Below are positions 51,363-60,484 of a stretch of DNA of 64,000 nt, one piece after another. The DNA comes from Rothia sp. ZJ932 (GTDB taxonomy: Bacteria; Actinomycetota; Actinomycetes; Actinomycetales; Micrococcaceae). Within the stretch, counting starts at the first letter, position 1, and each line of letters opens with the position of its first letter. Where the stretch lies: contig NZ_CP070480.1 in NCBI RefSeq assembly GCF_016924835.1, positions 1,178,001 to 1,242,000 of the forward strand. Reading direction: 5' to 3'. Under the pieces are notes generated by a model that worked only from the letters and a program-made list of their open reading frames with translations, ran no database searches and had not been told where the DNA came from. The position numbers were made by a program, and so were the translations under genes.

Positions 51363-52490
51363 ATGTATTACCCTGATTCTTCCGGCAGTACCCTCACTTT
51401 TAGCCAGACCGATGAGGATTGTAGTGATGATAACCTCATTATTATTGGTCCCGCAGAAAACCTTGTGAGTACCCTGCTACAGGGCAAAATTGTGAGCGCT
51501 GAGCTTATTAAATTGGTGCGCCGGGCACCCTACTCAACTTTGCCCAACCAAACGCATCAGCCAGCCAATCGCGTGTACCCTAAAACTATGATTTACCAGC
51601 TCCCCCTCTTTTCTTTCGGAACCCTGCTCGATCCGGCAGTGCAGCAGTACGTCTTCGGTAGCACACTCACTCACAGCCGGGGTTCCCTTGCCAACATGCA
51701 CTTCACAGAGGTACCTATCAATGACCCTGCCGTTATTGCAGCAAGCGGACTTGCCGTACACCGCGGACTTGCCAGCCACCTGGGAAGTAGCATCGACGGT
51801 GGACTTCTTGCACTTAGCTCCGAACAGCTAACCCAAGCAGACGCCTATGAGGTCAGTGCTTATGCCCGCCGCCGCGTCCTCACCACTGACGGCAACCAAG
51901 CCTGGGCCTACCTGAACGCTCGACCCCTCGCATCTGCCGAACGCATTGGCATCATTGGTGACGGCATTGCCTACGGTCGTTCCGACGCGCGGGGAGGCTG
52001 GGCGCAGCTATTGCATTCAACTCACCTTGCCCGCAACGAAGACCGCCACCGTCTCTGGAACTTTGCTATTCCCGGCCAGAAACTCAGCAATCTCGCCGAC
52101 TACGCACCGGCTGAACTTGCTCGGCGCTCTATTGATACCGTAATCATCGGCGCAGGAATCAACGACCTCATCGCAGGCACTTCATCTGCTGCTCTGCTCC
52201 AAGAAGTTGAAAATCTCTGCACCATTCTTGAAGTCGAAGGACGCCGTCCCGTCGTCCTCACACCCCTATGGTTGAATACGGAACAGGCTGCCCAAGACTT
52301 TGGCGTTTCTGTCAGCCTTTCCACGGTGCTTGATTACCGCAACCTGCTATTGACCTGGGGAACACGTACCTACCGTGACGTTATCGACCTCTACCCCGTA
52401 CTTGAGGAATTGCCCGAGTATTTGATAGACGGCATTCACCCCGATGCAGGCGGTCACGAGCTTATCTATCAGGCCTTATCTACCGGCTAA
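51363..52490 (+). CDS. Fusion of an AIG2-like domain and an SGNH-hydrolase-like domain with altered catalytic serine
   Basis: 375 residues from ATG 51363, with an alternative ATG at 51588. Residues about 76-190 resemble the AIG2/gamma-glutamylcyclotransferase fold (QLPLFSFGTLLDPAVQQYVFG and the AYEVSAYARRRVL end). Residues 195-375 have an SGNH-hydrolase layout: IGIIGDGIAYGRSD, the IGAGINDLI block III and the DGIHPDAGGH block V. In the first block the nucleophile serine of GDS is a glycine (GDG), while Asn and the Asp/His pair are kept. So the hydrolase may be dead or use another residue. The first 75 residues match nothing I know. A long terminator follows. Confidence 0.75.
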   Translation: MYYPDSSGSTLTFSQTDEDCSDDNLIIIGPAENLVSTLLQGKIVSAELIKLVRRAPYSTLPNQTHQPANRVYPKTMIYQLPLFSFGTLLDPAVQQYVFGSTLTHSRGSLANMHFTEVPINDPAVIAASGLAVHRGLASHLGSSIDGGLLALSSEQLTQADAYEVSAYARRRVLTTDGNQAWAYLNARPLASAERIGIIGDGIAYGRSDARGGWAQLLHSTHLARNEDRHRLWNFAIPGQKLSNLADYAPAELARRSIDTVIIGAGINDLIAGTSSAALLQEVENLCTILEVEGRRPVVLTPLWLNTEQAAQDFGVSVSLSTVLDYRNLLLTWGTRTYRDVIDLYPVLEELPEYLIDGIHPDAGGHELIYQALSTG

Positions 52491-52508
52491 AGCTAATTTC
52501 ACAAAAAA

Positions 52509-52570
52509 CGCGAGGGGTCAGTTATCGTTCAATAGTCCCTAAGATGATGAACGATAGCTGACCCCTCGCG
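52509..52570. terminator. Long terminator between the fusion gene and sufT
   Basis: A 23-bp stem with one G-U-type mismatch (52509-52531 with 52548-52570) and a 16-base loop, preceded by ACAAAAAAC. On the minus strand the A-run becomes a T-run, so it terminates the suf operon and may also act on the plus-strand gene. Confidence 0.88.
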
Positions 52571-52587
52571 GTGTCTCTAGCGATGGA

Positions 52588-52929
52588 CTAGATGTTGAAG
52601 CCCAGCGCGCGCATCTGGTCGCGGCCGTCTTCGGTAATGCGCTCGGGGCCCCACGGCGGCATCCAGACCCAGTTCACGTGCCACTCGTCAATCATGGTTT
52701 CCAGGTTCTGTGCGACCTGTTCCTCGATGACGTCCTGCAGGGGGCAGGCGGCGGTGGTTAGGGTCATGTCTAGAATCAGAGCGTTGTCATCATTCCAGCG
52801 CATGCCGTAGAGAAGACCCAGATCAACGATGTTGACGCCCAGTTCGGGGTCAATCACGTTCATCAGCGCTTCTTCGATTTCTTCCTGCGACGGACGCCCG
52901 CCAGCAGGTGCTTCGGTAGTCTCAGTCAT
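52588..52929 (-). CDS. sufT: Iron-sulfur cluster assembly factor SufT (DUF59/MIP18 family)
   Basis: A 113-residue DUF59 protein that helps place Fe-S clusters into target proteins. It has the core EEALMNVIDPELGVNIVDLG and the conserved cysteine in LTTAACPLQDVIEEQV, ending in the WVWMPPWGPERITEDGRDQMR pattern typical of SufT. It is the last gene of the suf operon, nine bases after sufC. The genes for the desulfurase SufS and the scaffold SufU, often found between sufC and sufT, are absent. Confidence 0.92.
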   Translation of the reverse strand: MTETTEAPAGGRPSQEEIEEALMNVIDPELGVNIVDLGLLYGMRWNDDNALILDMTLTTAACPLQDVIEEQVAQNLETMIDEWHVNWVWMPPWGPERITEDGRDQMRALGFNI

Positions 52930-52938
52930 GAGCTATCT

Positions 52939-53694
52939 CTACTTTCCGATGTAAGAGACGTAACCCTCTTCTTCAAGGCGGTCAGCCAGCTCGGGGCCGC
53001 CCTGATCTACCATCTTGCCGTCGACGAATACGTGAACGAATTCGGGCTTGATGTAGCGAAGAATGCGAGTGTAGTGGGTAATCAGCAGTACCCCCATGTC
53101 GTTGTTGTCGTGCGCGCGGTTAACACCCTCTGACACAACCTTCAGCGCGTCTACGTCAAGACCTGAGTCGGTCTCATCGAGAATACCGAACTTGGGCTTG
53201 AGCAGTTCGAGCTGCAGAATTTCGTGGCGCTTCTTCTCGCCACCTGAGAAGCCTTCGTTCACATTACGTGAGACGAAGTCGGGGTCGATCTTCAAATCAG
53301 CCATCGCTGCTTTGACGTCCTTGGTCCAGGTACGCAGAGCGGGTGCTTCACCGTCAATAGCGGTCTTTGCTGAACGCAGGAAGTTCGACATGGTAACGCC
53401 GGGGATTTCCACGGGGTACTGCATCGCCAGGAACAGGCCAGCGCGAGCGCGCTCGTCCACGCTCATTTCGGTGACGTCTTCACCGTCGAGCAGAATCTCG
53501 CCGGAGTCTACAACGTACTTGGGGTGGCCAGCGATGGTTGATGCCAAGGTTGATTTACCTGAGCCGTTAGGGCCCATGATGGCGTGGATTTCGCCGGAGT
53601 TGATGGTGAGGTTTACACCTTTGAGAATCGGCTTGGTGTTTTCATCATCGAGGATCACTGAAACGTGAAGGTCCTTGATTTCAAGAGTTGACAT
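52939..53694 (-). CDS. sufC: Fe-S cluster assembly ATPase SufC
   Basis: The ABC-type ATPase of the SufBCD scaffold, cytoplasmic. The 251 residues have Walker A GPNGSGKST at 41-49, the SufC-specific AMQYPVEIPGV Q-loop, the modified signature FSGGEKKRHEILQL, Walker B ILDETDSGLDVDAL with SufC's characteristic ETD and the switch histidine in LITHYTRIL. It lies 108 bases after sufD on the same strand. Regulation is via the operon's SufR. Confidence 0.97.
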   Translation of the reverse strand: MSTLEIKDLHVSVILDDENTKPILKGVNLTINSGEIHAIMGPNGSGKSTLASTIAGHPKYVVDSGEILLDGEDVTEMSVDERARAGLFLAMQYPVEIPGVTMSNFLRSAKTAIDGEAPALRTWTKDVKAAMADLKIDPDFVSRNVNEGFSGGEKKRHEILQLELLKPKFGILDETDSGLDVDALKVVSEGVNRAHDNNDMGVLLITHYTRILRYIKPEFVHVFVDGKMVDQGGPELADRLEEEGYVSYIGK

Positions 53695-53802
53695 ATCTGA
53701 TGCCTTCCTAAAGTCTGTTGCGCTGCCCCTTGCTCTGAAGGGGAGCTAAAAAGTTGGGTGCGGCAGGTAGGTACCCGACGCGAGGGAGTGAGTGCTCAGT
53801 AC

Positions 53803-55050
53803 TTAGTTGTTGCTCAGCGCCAGTTCAGCTTCGAGTGCGTCCATGAGTTCGGTTTCGAGGCTTTCGATGCCGATCTGCTGGATGATTTCGTTCAAGAAGC
53901 CGCGCACAACCAGTCGGCGAGCTTCCGGCTGGGTGAGGCCACGTGCCTGCAAGTACCAGAGGTGCTCGGGGTCGAGCTGACCGGTAGTGGAGGCGTGACC
54001 TGCACCGGCAATGAGACCGGTCTCAATTTCGAGGTTGGGCACGGAGTCAGCGCGGGGACCATCTTCGAGCAACAGGTTGCGGTTAAGCTCGTAGGTGTCG
54101 GTGCCTTCTGCTTCTTTACCAATAAGAACATCGCCCACCCACACGGAGTGCGCGTTTTTGCCCTGCAAGGCGCCCTTGTAAGTGACGCGGGACTTGCAGT
54201 TGGGTACTGAGTGGTCCACGAAAAGGCGGTTCTCAAGGTGCTGACCAGCATCAACAAAGTAAAGACCGTACATTTCGGTTTCAGCGCCGGGGGCTGAGAA
54301 CTTGGTGGAGGGGGTCACGCGCACCAGGTCGCCGCCGAGTGAGACGTTCACGTGCTTGAAGCGAGCGTCGCGACCCAAGTGTGCGTACTGGGCGGACGCG
54401 TGGATTGCGGTGTCTTCCCACTGCTGCAGGGTGATGACGGTCAGCTCTGAAGAGTCGCCCACGATGAACTCAACGTTTTGTGAGACCACTGCATCACCAG
54501 TGTGACGCAGTACAACAACAGCCTTTGAGAAAGGTTTGGTCTCCACTACGATGTGCTGGGCAGCGAGCTTTTCGCCCTTGCCTTCGATAGAGATGTTGAT
54601 GTGCTCATCCAGCTCGGTTTCCTGGGCGACGGTAACAACGGTTGCTTCGGTAAAGTGCGACCAAGCATTAGCTGCCACGATGTCTTCGGGAATACCGGCT
54701 GAGCCGATGCGCGCGTCCTCGCGGTCTACGGTTTCAACGGTGACACCGGTGGGTGCTTGAATGTTGATACCCAGACCTGCCTGAGTCAGAGCCTCAGTGT
54801 GCAGTCCGCCCAAGCGCTTGAGCGGGGTGAAACGCCAGTCCTCTTCGCGTCCGGTCAGACGGTCGAAGTCCTCCACCTTGTAAGAGGTGGGGCGACCTGC
54901 GCGTGAGCTGTCACTGACAGCGGGCTTAGCGGCGTGGCCGGTGGGCATCAGAGTATCGTCAGTAACGAACTCGCTGGCTAGCTTTTCGCCTTCTTGGTCC
55001 ATGCCCGGAATAACCGGTGCATCGTGACCCATAATCTTGTTATCAGACAT
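53803..55050 (-). CDS. sufD: Fe-S cluster assembly protein SufD
   Basis: The SufB-like partner in the SufBCD scaffold complex. The 415-residue protein has the C-terminal beta-helix with NRLFVDHSVPNCKSRVTYKG, HSVWVGDVLIGKEAEGTDTYE and the SufD-type HASTTGQLDPEHLWYLQARG, where the histidine is the conserved functional residue. The N-terminal part is helical and variable. It starts one base after the sufB stop, so the two are translationally linked. Confidence 0.95.
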   Translation of the reverse strand: MSDNKIMGHDAPVIPGMDQEGEKLASEFVTDDTLMPTGHAAKPAVSDSSRAGRPTSYKVEDFDRLTGREEDWRFTPLKRLGGLHTEALTQAGLGINIQAPTGVTVETVDREDARIGSAGIPEDIVAANAWSHFTEATVVTVAQETELDEHINISIEGKGEKLAAQHIVVETKPFSKAVVVLRHTGDAVVSQNVEFIVGDSSELTVITLQQWEDTAIHASAQYAHLGRDARFKHVNVSLGGDLVRVTPSTKFSAPGAETEMYGLYFVDAGQHLENRLFVDHSVPNCKSRVTYKGALQGKNAHSVWVGDVLIGKEAEGTDTYELNRNLLLEDGPRADSVPNLEIETGLIAGAGHASTTGQLDPEHLWYLQARGLTQPEARRLVVRGFLNEIIQQIGIESLETELMDALEAELALSNN

Positions 55051-56508
55051 TTAGCCTACTGATCCTTCCATCTGAAGTTCGATGAGGCGGTTAAGTTCAA
55101 GGGCGTATTCCATGGGCAGTTCGCGGGCGATAGGCTCCACGAAGCCACGCACAATCATTGCCATTGCGTCTTCTTCGGTCAGACCGCGCTGCATGAGGTA
55201 GAAGAGCTGCTCTTCAGACACACGTGAGACGGTTGCCTCGTGACCCATAGTGACGTCGTCTTCACGCACATCCACGTAAGGGTAGGTGTCTGAACGCGAG
55301 ATGGTATCAACCAGCAAAGCATCACAAACAACCGACGACTTGGAGTTGTAAGCGCCTTCGCGTACCTGAATCAGACCGCGGTACGCCGAGCGCCCACCGT
55401 TACGAGCCACTGACTTAGAGACGATGGATGATGAGGTGTTCGGCGCAATGTGAACCATCTTTGAGCCGGTGTCCTGGTGCTGACCTTCACCTGCAAACGC
55501 GATGGAGAGAGTCTCGCCCTTAGCGTGCTCGCCCACCATGTAGACAGCAGGGTACTTCTGGGTAACCTTTGAACCGATGTTGCCATCGATCCACTCCATG
55601 GTTGCGCCCTCATGCGCGAGCGCACGCTTGGTGACCAGGTTGTAGACGTTGTTCGACCAGTTCTGAATGGTGGTGTAGCGAACGCGCGCGTTCTTCTTCA
55701 CAACAATCTCAACAACTGCTGAGTGCAGTGAGTCAGACTTGTAGATGGGCGCGGTGCAGCCCTCAATGTAGTGAACGTAGGAGCCCTCATCAGCGATAAT
55801 CAGGGTGCGTTCAAACTGCCCCATGTTCTCGGTGTTGATGCGGAAGTAGGCCTGCAAAGGGATCTCAACGTGAACGCCCGGCGGAACATAAACAAAGGAG
55901 CCGCCTGACCACACGGCGGTGTTCAGAGCAGCGAACTTGTTATCGCCTGCGGGAATGACGGAGCCGAAGTATTCTTCGAAGAACTCGGGGTGCTCTTTGA
56001 GAGCGGTGTCGGTATCCAAGAAGATAACGCCCTGAGCTTCTAAATCTTCGCGGATCTGGTGGTAGACAACCTCAGACTCGTACTGTGCGGCAACGCCCGC
56101 CACCAGGCGGCTACGCTCAGCCTCGGGAATACCCAGCTTTTCGTAGGTGTTGCGGATGTCTTCGGGTAGATCTTCCCAGGTTTTTGCCTGACCCTCGGTG
56201 GAGCGGACGAAGTACTTGATGTTATCGAAATCGATTTCGCTCAAGTCCGGGCCCCAGTTAGGCATGGGTTTGCGGTCGAAGAACTTCAGTGACTTCAAGC
56301 GGAGGTTAAGCATCCACTCGGGTTCGTTCTTCTTCGCGGAGATATCGCGTACAACGTCTTCGCTCAAACCGCGCTTAGCGGACTGTCCAGCTTCATCAGA
56401 GTCATACCAACCGTATTCGTAGGTGCCGATACCTTCGAGTTCGGGGTTTGCCTCCAGAATTTCTGAAATGACGGTGCCGGACGCTTCGCGTTCAACTTTC
56501 TCAGTCAT
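55051..56508 (-). CDS. sufB: Fe-S cluster assembly protein SufB
   Basis: The main scaffold protein on which Fe-S clusters are built. From the ATG at 56508 (AAAGG five bases upstream) it has 485 residues. The conserved parts are [37 protein letters not shown], the cysteine-containing [21 protein letters not shown] and [17 protein letters not shown], ending in the [21 protein letters not shown] cysteine region. The upstream ATG at 56538 would add ten unlikely residues. It is the first structural gene of the suf operon behind sufR. Confidence 0.97.
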   Translation of the reverse strand: MTEKVEREASGTVISEILEANPELEGIGTYEYGWYDSDEAGQSAKRGLSEDVVRDISAKKNEPEWMLNLRLKSLKFFDRKPMPNWGPDLSEIDFDNIKYFVRSTEGQAKTWEDLPEDIRNTYEKLGIPEAERSRLVAGVAAQYESEVVYHQIREDLEAQGVIFLDTDTALKEHPEFFEEYFGSVIPAGDNKFAALNTAVWSGGSFVYVPPGVHVEIPLQAYFRINTENMGQFERTLIIADEGSYVHYIEGCTAPIYKSDSLHSAVVEIVVKKNARVRYTTIQNWSNNVYNLVTKRALAHEGATMEWIDGNIGSKVTQKYPAVYMVGEHAKGETLSIAFAGEGQHQDTGSKMVHIAPNTSSSIVSKSVARNGGRSAYRGLIQVREGAYNSKSSVVCDALLVDTISRSDTYPYVDVREDDVTMGHEATVSRVSEEQLFYLMQRGLTEEDAMAMIVRGFVEPIARELPMEYALELNRLIELQMEGSVG

Positions 56509-56587
56509 TACGGCCTTTCTTGGTGGGTTGTTCTTCACTGTGCGTGAAAAATCTTTGTCAACGAAATCTTGTGTAAGCAGTTACTGC

Positions 56588-57331
56588 TTACGTTTCATTC
56601 ACACTTCTATTGAGCGGAACGTGTGTGGTACAAACGTGGGCGCCGGCTGCCATGGTGGATAGTCGGCGAACGTCCACTCCCAAAAGATCCGCAATTATTT
56701 CGGTTTCCTGGTCACAGAAAACCTGAAAATCTTCGGCAAGATCACGAATGGGGCAGTGACCTTGGCATAACTGTATGGACGCGAGCAGGTGGGCTGGCAG
56801 GGCGCGTCCGCCCGGTGGGGGGCTCATGGTGCTTGCTGATGCTACGTAGCCGTCGCGCGTCATAGCTTCTGCCAGAGCTTCGGTGCGGGCAGCAACGTCT
56901 TGCCCGGCAGCTTCGACGATGGGTCGGTAGCGGGCTTCCATCTCGTCAGCGCGTTCCTGAGCGAAACTGGTCAGCGCCTCCTGCCCTACTTTTTCTTTGA
57001 GGAGGGTCAGGGCGCTGTGGGCGATGTGCAAGTAATCGTTGCCTAGCTGGGCGTGCCCCTGAGGAGCAATAACGTAGCGTCGAGCCGGGCGACCGGCACC
57101 TGCCCCGTGCTTTTTAAGCAGGGTAACTTCAATCAGGTTATTTTCTTCGAGTGCGTCAAGGTGGCGACGCACTGCTGCCGGCGTCAGGTTCAAAAGTTCG
57201 CCCAGCGCCGCAGCAGAAACAGGGCCGTGTTCGAGAACGCCGTGGAGAACGCGGTCTCGCGTCCTCTCTTCTGTTTCTGTATTGCGCTTGCTGGCTGAAT
57301 CTTTTTTATCTGCTTGCTTCACGGAATACAC
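56588..57331 (-). CDS. sufR: SufR-type Fe-S-sensing transcriptional regulator
   Basis: Regulator of the suf operon that binds an Fe-S cluster. The 247-residue protein has an N-terminal winged helix-turn-helix (residues about 30-90: ALGELLNLTPAAVRRHLDAL) and, in the C-terminal half, the cluster ligand cysteines Cys189, Cys193 and Cys206 in CQGHCPIRD...FC, with a further Cys234. It lies directly upstream of sufB with 79 bases between. No SufR binding palindrome could be identified with confidence. The order sufR-sufB divergent from an ABC exporter and ctaA equals that of mycobacteria. Confidence 0.94.
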   Translation of the reverse strand: MYSVKQADKKDSASKRNTETEERTRDRVLHGVLEHGPVSAAALGELLNLTPAAVRRHLDALEENNLIEVTLLKKHGAGAGRPARRYVIAPQGHAQLGNDYLHIAHSALTLLKEKVGQEALTSFAQERADEMEARYRPIVEAAGQDVAARTEALAEAMTRDGYVASASTMSPPPGGRALPAHLLASIQLCQGHCPIRDLAEDFQVFCDQETEIIADLLGVDVRRLSTMAAGAHVCTTHVPLNRSVNET

Positions 57332-57442
57332 AACTAAAGTATGCCCTAATTTATTCCCGACTCTCTAGTTAGGTGAACCTACCTCTGACAGGGTCCCCAT
57401 CACGTCCTCAAAATGGAACAAGTTTGGGCGGTGACATAAGAT

Positions 57443-58465
57443 ATGAGGGTGTCTTATCAAACCCAGAAGAAACTACGCGGCACCGGTGCGCCCTGCGCCC
57501 TTTCGGTGCAGAACCTCGCCAAAGAATTTCGCCCCTCACGTAAGTTCCGTGAAGCGAACCCTGATGCGCTGAGTACACGCGGAACATACAGGGCTGTTGA
57601 AGACATCAGTATTGAAGCCTACCCCGGCGAGATTACCGTCGTTTTAGGTGCCAATGGTGCCGGTAAAACCACCACTCTCTCCTGTGCCCAGGGGCTACAA
57701 AAACCCGACGGCGGATCCGTCTCACTTCTGGGTGAAGACCCGGTGCGTGCATCCGCCGAGCTGCGAGCACAGGTTGGCATCATGCTGCAAGATGGAGGGC
57801 TACCGCAGGCGGTTCACCCTCTTCCTCTGCTAGAACACATTGCCAAGATGTACGCTCACCCGCTACCCGTCAAAGAGCTGGCTGAGCGGTTGGGTATTCC
57901 AGAATTTAACGGCACTACCGTCCGCCGTCTTTCAGGCGGTCAAAAACAGCGCGTTGCCCTCGCTGCGGCGTTGCTGGGACAACCCAAAGTGCTCTTTTTA
58001 GACGAACCCTCTGCTGGTCTTGACCCTCAATCGCGTGCGGTGGTTTTCGATATTATCCGCGAGCAGCGCGATGCGGGCACCGCCATTGTGCTTACGACCC
58101 ATCTACTAGATGACGCCCAGAAACTCGCTGACTATGTATATATCGTCAAGCGCGGACGCAATGTCGCCGAAGGCACGGTTGAGCAGCTACTGGCTAACAC
58201 CGCAAACGGCAGCACCCAGCTCAGCTTCACCCTTGGCACCAGGCAGACCTTTGACTTCGAAGAAGCGCTCTCCCCTCGCCGTCTTACCGGTCTCACCTCA
58301 GGACGCGAGGAAGATACCTACACGCTTTCAGGCGAGATTACTCCCGCGCACCTAGCACAGCTCACCGCCTACTTTGAAGCTCGTAACATCATGCCGCGCT
58401 CCTTCACGCTGGCACCGCGAACCTTAGAGGATGTCTTCCTCGATATTTCAGGACGGAATCTGTAA
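57443..58465 (+). CDS. ABC-2 type exporter ATP-binding protein
   Basis: ATPase of a drug- or lipid-exporter type ABC system. The 340 residues have Walker A GANGAGKTT at 69-77, Q-loop GIMLQDGGLP, signature VRRLSGGQKQRVALAAALL, Walker B VLFLDEPSAGLDPQSR and switch histidine in LTTHLLDDA, then a C-terminal extension of about 100 residues. The next gene, five bases after, encodes the permease. The pair is divergent from sufR and upstream of ctaA, as in mycobacterial Rv1458c-Rv1456c; the substrate is unknown. Confidence 0.92.
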   Translation: MRVSYQTQKKLRGTGAPCALSVQNLAKEFRPSRKFREANPDALSTRGTYRAVEDISIEAYPGEITVVLGANGAGKTTTLSCAQGLQKPDGGSVSLLGEDPVRASAELRAQVGIMLQDGGLPQAVHPLPLLEHIAKMYAHPLPVKELAERLGIPEFNGTTVRRLSGGQKQRVALAAALLGQPKVLFLDEPSAGLDPQSRAVVFDIIREQRDAGTAIVLTTHLLDDAQKLADYVYIVKRGRNVAEGTVEQLLANTANGSTQLSFTLGTRQTFDFEEALSPRRLTGLTSGREEDTYTLSGEITPAHLAQLTAYFEARNIMPRSFTLAPRTLEDVFLDISGRNL

Positions 58466-58469
58466 CCCC

Positions 58470-59234
58470 ATGGCAACACACGCTACCCCGGCAAGCCGCC
58501 GCATTATCGCCCAAGGCACCTACGAGACCGTTTCAATGCTGAAAAACGCTGAACAGCTCATGTTGCTCCTCGCTTTCCCCGTCATGGCTTTATGTACCCT
58601 GCGATTTACGGGAATCCTCGATACCTGGGCGAGCGCGCACTCTATTAGCCGTATTGATGCAACCCTTCCCGGCGTCCTAGCGCTCTCGGTTATGTCCACC
58701 GCTTTTTCAGGTCAGGGCATCGCCACGGGTTTTGATCGTCGCTACGGGGTACTGCGTTTTCTCTCCACCACCCCCCTAGGGCGCGGAGGGCTGATTGCGG
58801 GCAAACTGCTCGCCGTGGTCTTAGTGCTGATGGTTCAGGTAGTGGTGATTTGCAGCGTAGCCTTCATTCTAGGCTGGCAACCTGATGTTGCAGCCGTCTT
58901 AGCTTCTCTGCCGACCCTCTTACTGGGCGCTACTGCTTTTACCTCTCTAGGGCTGCTCATTGCAGGCACCGTACGCGCCGAAGCCACCCTCGCTATCGTG
59001 AATATGGCGTGGGTAATCCTCGCCGGAGCCGGCGGCATCTTAATCCCCGGCAGCTACCTTCCCGGGCCACTCTCCTGGTTCACACAGCTTCTGCCCTCCG
59101 GTGCTTTAGGTGAAGCCCTCCGCGCCCAATTTATCGCAGGAAACTTCTCACCCACCTCCCATCTCATTCTGCTCCTGTGGGCACTGGTCGCCGCAGCACT
59201 TGCCAGCAAATACTTCAAATGGTCAGCCTCCTAA
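58470..59234 (+). CDS. ABC-2 type exporter permease
   Basis: The membrane partner of the preceding ATPase. From the ATG at 58470 the protein has 254 residues with six hydrophobic helices and the ABC-2 permease pattern: GFDRRYGVLRFLSTTPLGRGG in the coupling loop and AGGILIPGSYLPGPLSWFTQLLPSGALG near the end. It starts four bases after the ATPase stop. ctaA begins 62 bases later, so the three may form one transcript. Confidence 0.9.
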   Translation: MATHATPASRRIIAQGTYETVSMLKNAEQLMLLLAFPVMALCTLRFTGILDTWASAHSISRIDATLPGVLALSVMSTAFSGQGIATGFDRRYGVLRFLSTTPLGRGGLIAGKLLAVVLVLMVQVVVICSVAFILGWQPDVAAVLASLPTLLLGATAFTSLGLLIAGTVRAEATLAIVNMAWVILAGAGGILIPGSYLPGPLSWFTQLLPSGALGEALRAQFIAGNFSPTSHLILLLWALVAAALASKYFKWSAS

Positions 59235-59296
59235 CACCCCACCCCCAGTTTTCACGACTTCCGCATCTAACCGCACGCAACATCTAAGGTCGCAAC

Positions 59297-60379
59297 ATGT
59301 CACTACGGACGCTCGGTTCACGTTTTGCCACACGATACATCCCCGAACAATACACCTCCTGGGTACGCGCCACCGCCTGGGGCATGCTCCTTGCCAACAT
59401 CGGCATCGTAGCAACCGGCGGCATCGTCCGCCTCACCGGCTCAGGTCTCGGCTGTGACAACTGGCCCAAATGCAACGCAGACAGCTGGACAGTCACCCCA
59501 GAAATGGGCATCCACGGCGCCGTCGAATTTGGCAACCGCCTACTTACCTTCGTCCTGATGGCATTCACCATCGCCGCTTTCCTCGCGATTTTGCGCCTGG
59601 TTTTTGCCCGCATCACCGTGGGTGAATTCTTAGAAATCTTCTTCAAACGCAAGGGCTTCATCACCGGCATTCGTACCGCCGACTACCACTACGCTGACCT
59701 CTTCAATCTCGCCCTCATGCTCCTGTGGGGCATCCCCATTCAGGCAGTTGTTGGCGGCATCTCAGTATGGCTCAAGCTCAACCCCTGGATGATTACCGCC
59801 CACTACGTTCTTTCAGCCATCATGATTGCGCTCGCCGCTATCTACCTCAACCGTGTCTACCGCTACTTCGGCGACACCACAGCTGAGAAAGAAGAACTGA
59901 CCAGCCCCGCCCTGCCCAACGGCACGTCTGCCCTACAAACCCTGGGCTGGATTGGCACCCTCATTGCTTCGGCACTGATTTTTATCGGCACCGTCGTCAC
60001 CGGCACCGGTCCGCACGCTGGCGACCCCATGACCCACCGCCACGCCTTTGACCCTGTTACTGTCACCCGCATTCACAGCATCACCGCATGGGTGTACTGC
60101 GCAGGCATCGTGGTGCTCTTTGTACTGGCGAAAAAGTATGATTGGTCCGCCGCTATTCGCTCAGCCCTCACCTACAACATCATCATGCTGCTCTTTCAGG
60201 CAGCAGTAGGTTACTACCAATACTTCAACGGTCTGCCCATTCTGGTAGTAGAACTACACCTGATCGGTTCAGCCCTCTTCACCTGGGCGGCAGCCTCACT
60301 GATTGAGCGCATGATTACCCTCTCTCGCCCCTCCAACCGCAAGCGCGCTCTGGCTAGACTCAATGTGAGCGGCAAGTAA
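59297..60379 (+). CDS. ctaA: Heme A synthase CtaA (COX15)
   Basis: Oxidises the methyl group of heme O to give heme A for the aa3 oxidase. The 360-residue protein has about eight helices and the conserved heme-ligand surroundings: ATGGIVRLTGSGLGCDNWPKC, the histidine in IHGAVEFGNRLLTF, the TGTGPHAGDPMTHRHAFDP loop and RIHSITAWVYCAGI and VVELHLIGSALFTWAA in the second half. It lacks the long insertion of some B-type enzymes. Located in the ABC-ctaA-ctaB-tkt neighbourhood conserved in actinobacteria. Confidence 0.95.
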   Translation: MSLRTLGSRFATRYIPEQYTSWVRATAWGMLLANIGIVATGGIVRLTGSGLGCDNWPKCNADSWTVTPEMGIHGAVEFGNRLLTFVLMAFTIAAFLAILRLVFARITVGEFLEIFFKRKGFITGIRTADYHYADLFNLALMLLWGIPIQAVVGGISVWLKLNPWMITAHYVLSAIMIALAAIYLNRVYRYFGDTTAEKEELTSPALPNGTSALQTLGWIGTLIASALIFIGTVVTGTGPHAGDPMTHRHAFDPVTVTRIHSITAWVYCAGIVVLFVLAKKYDWSAAIRSALTYNIIMLLFQAAVGYYQYFNGLPILVVELHLIGSALFTWAAASLIERMITLSRPSNRKRALARLNVSGK

Positions 60380-60406
60380 TTCGCGCAGTTTTTTAGAACG
60401 CTAGAC

Positions 60407-60447
60407 AAAAAAGTGGGGCACGCTCTGATGAGCATGCCCCACTTTTA
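60407..60447. terminator. Terminator after ctaA
   Basis: The 12-bp stem AAAAGTGGGGCA/TGCCCCACTTTT (60409-60420 with 60435-60446) with A- and T-runs; usable by the two convergent genes ctaA and the MmpS-like gene. Confidence 0.9.
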
Positions 60448-60484
60448 TGCTGTTATAACACCTTGAGAAAAATCAGAGAAGGTT

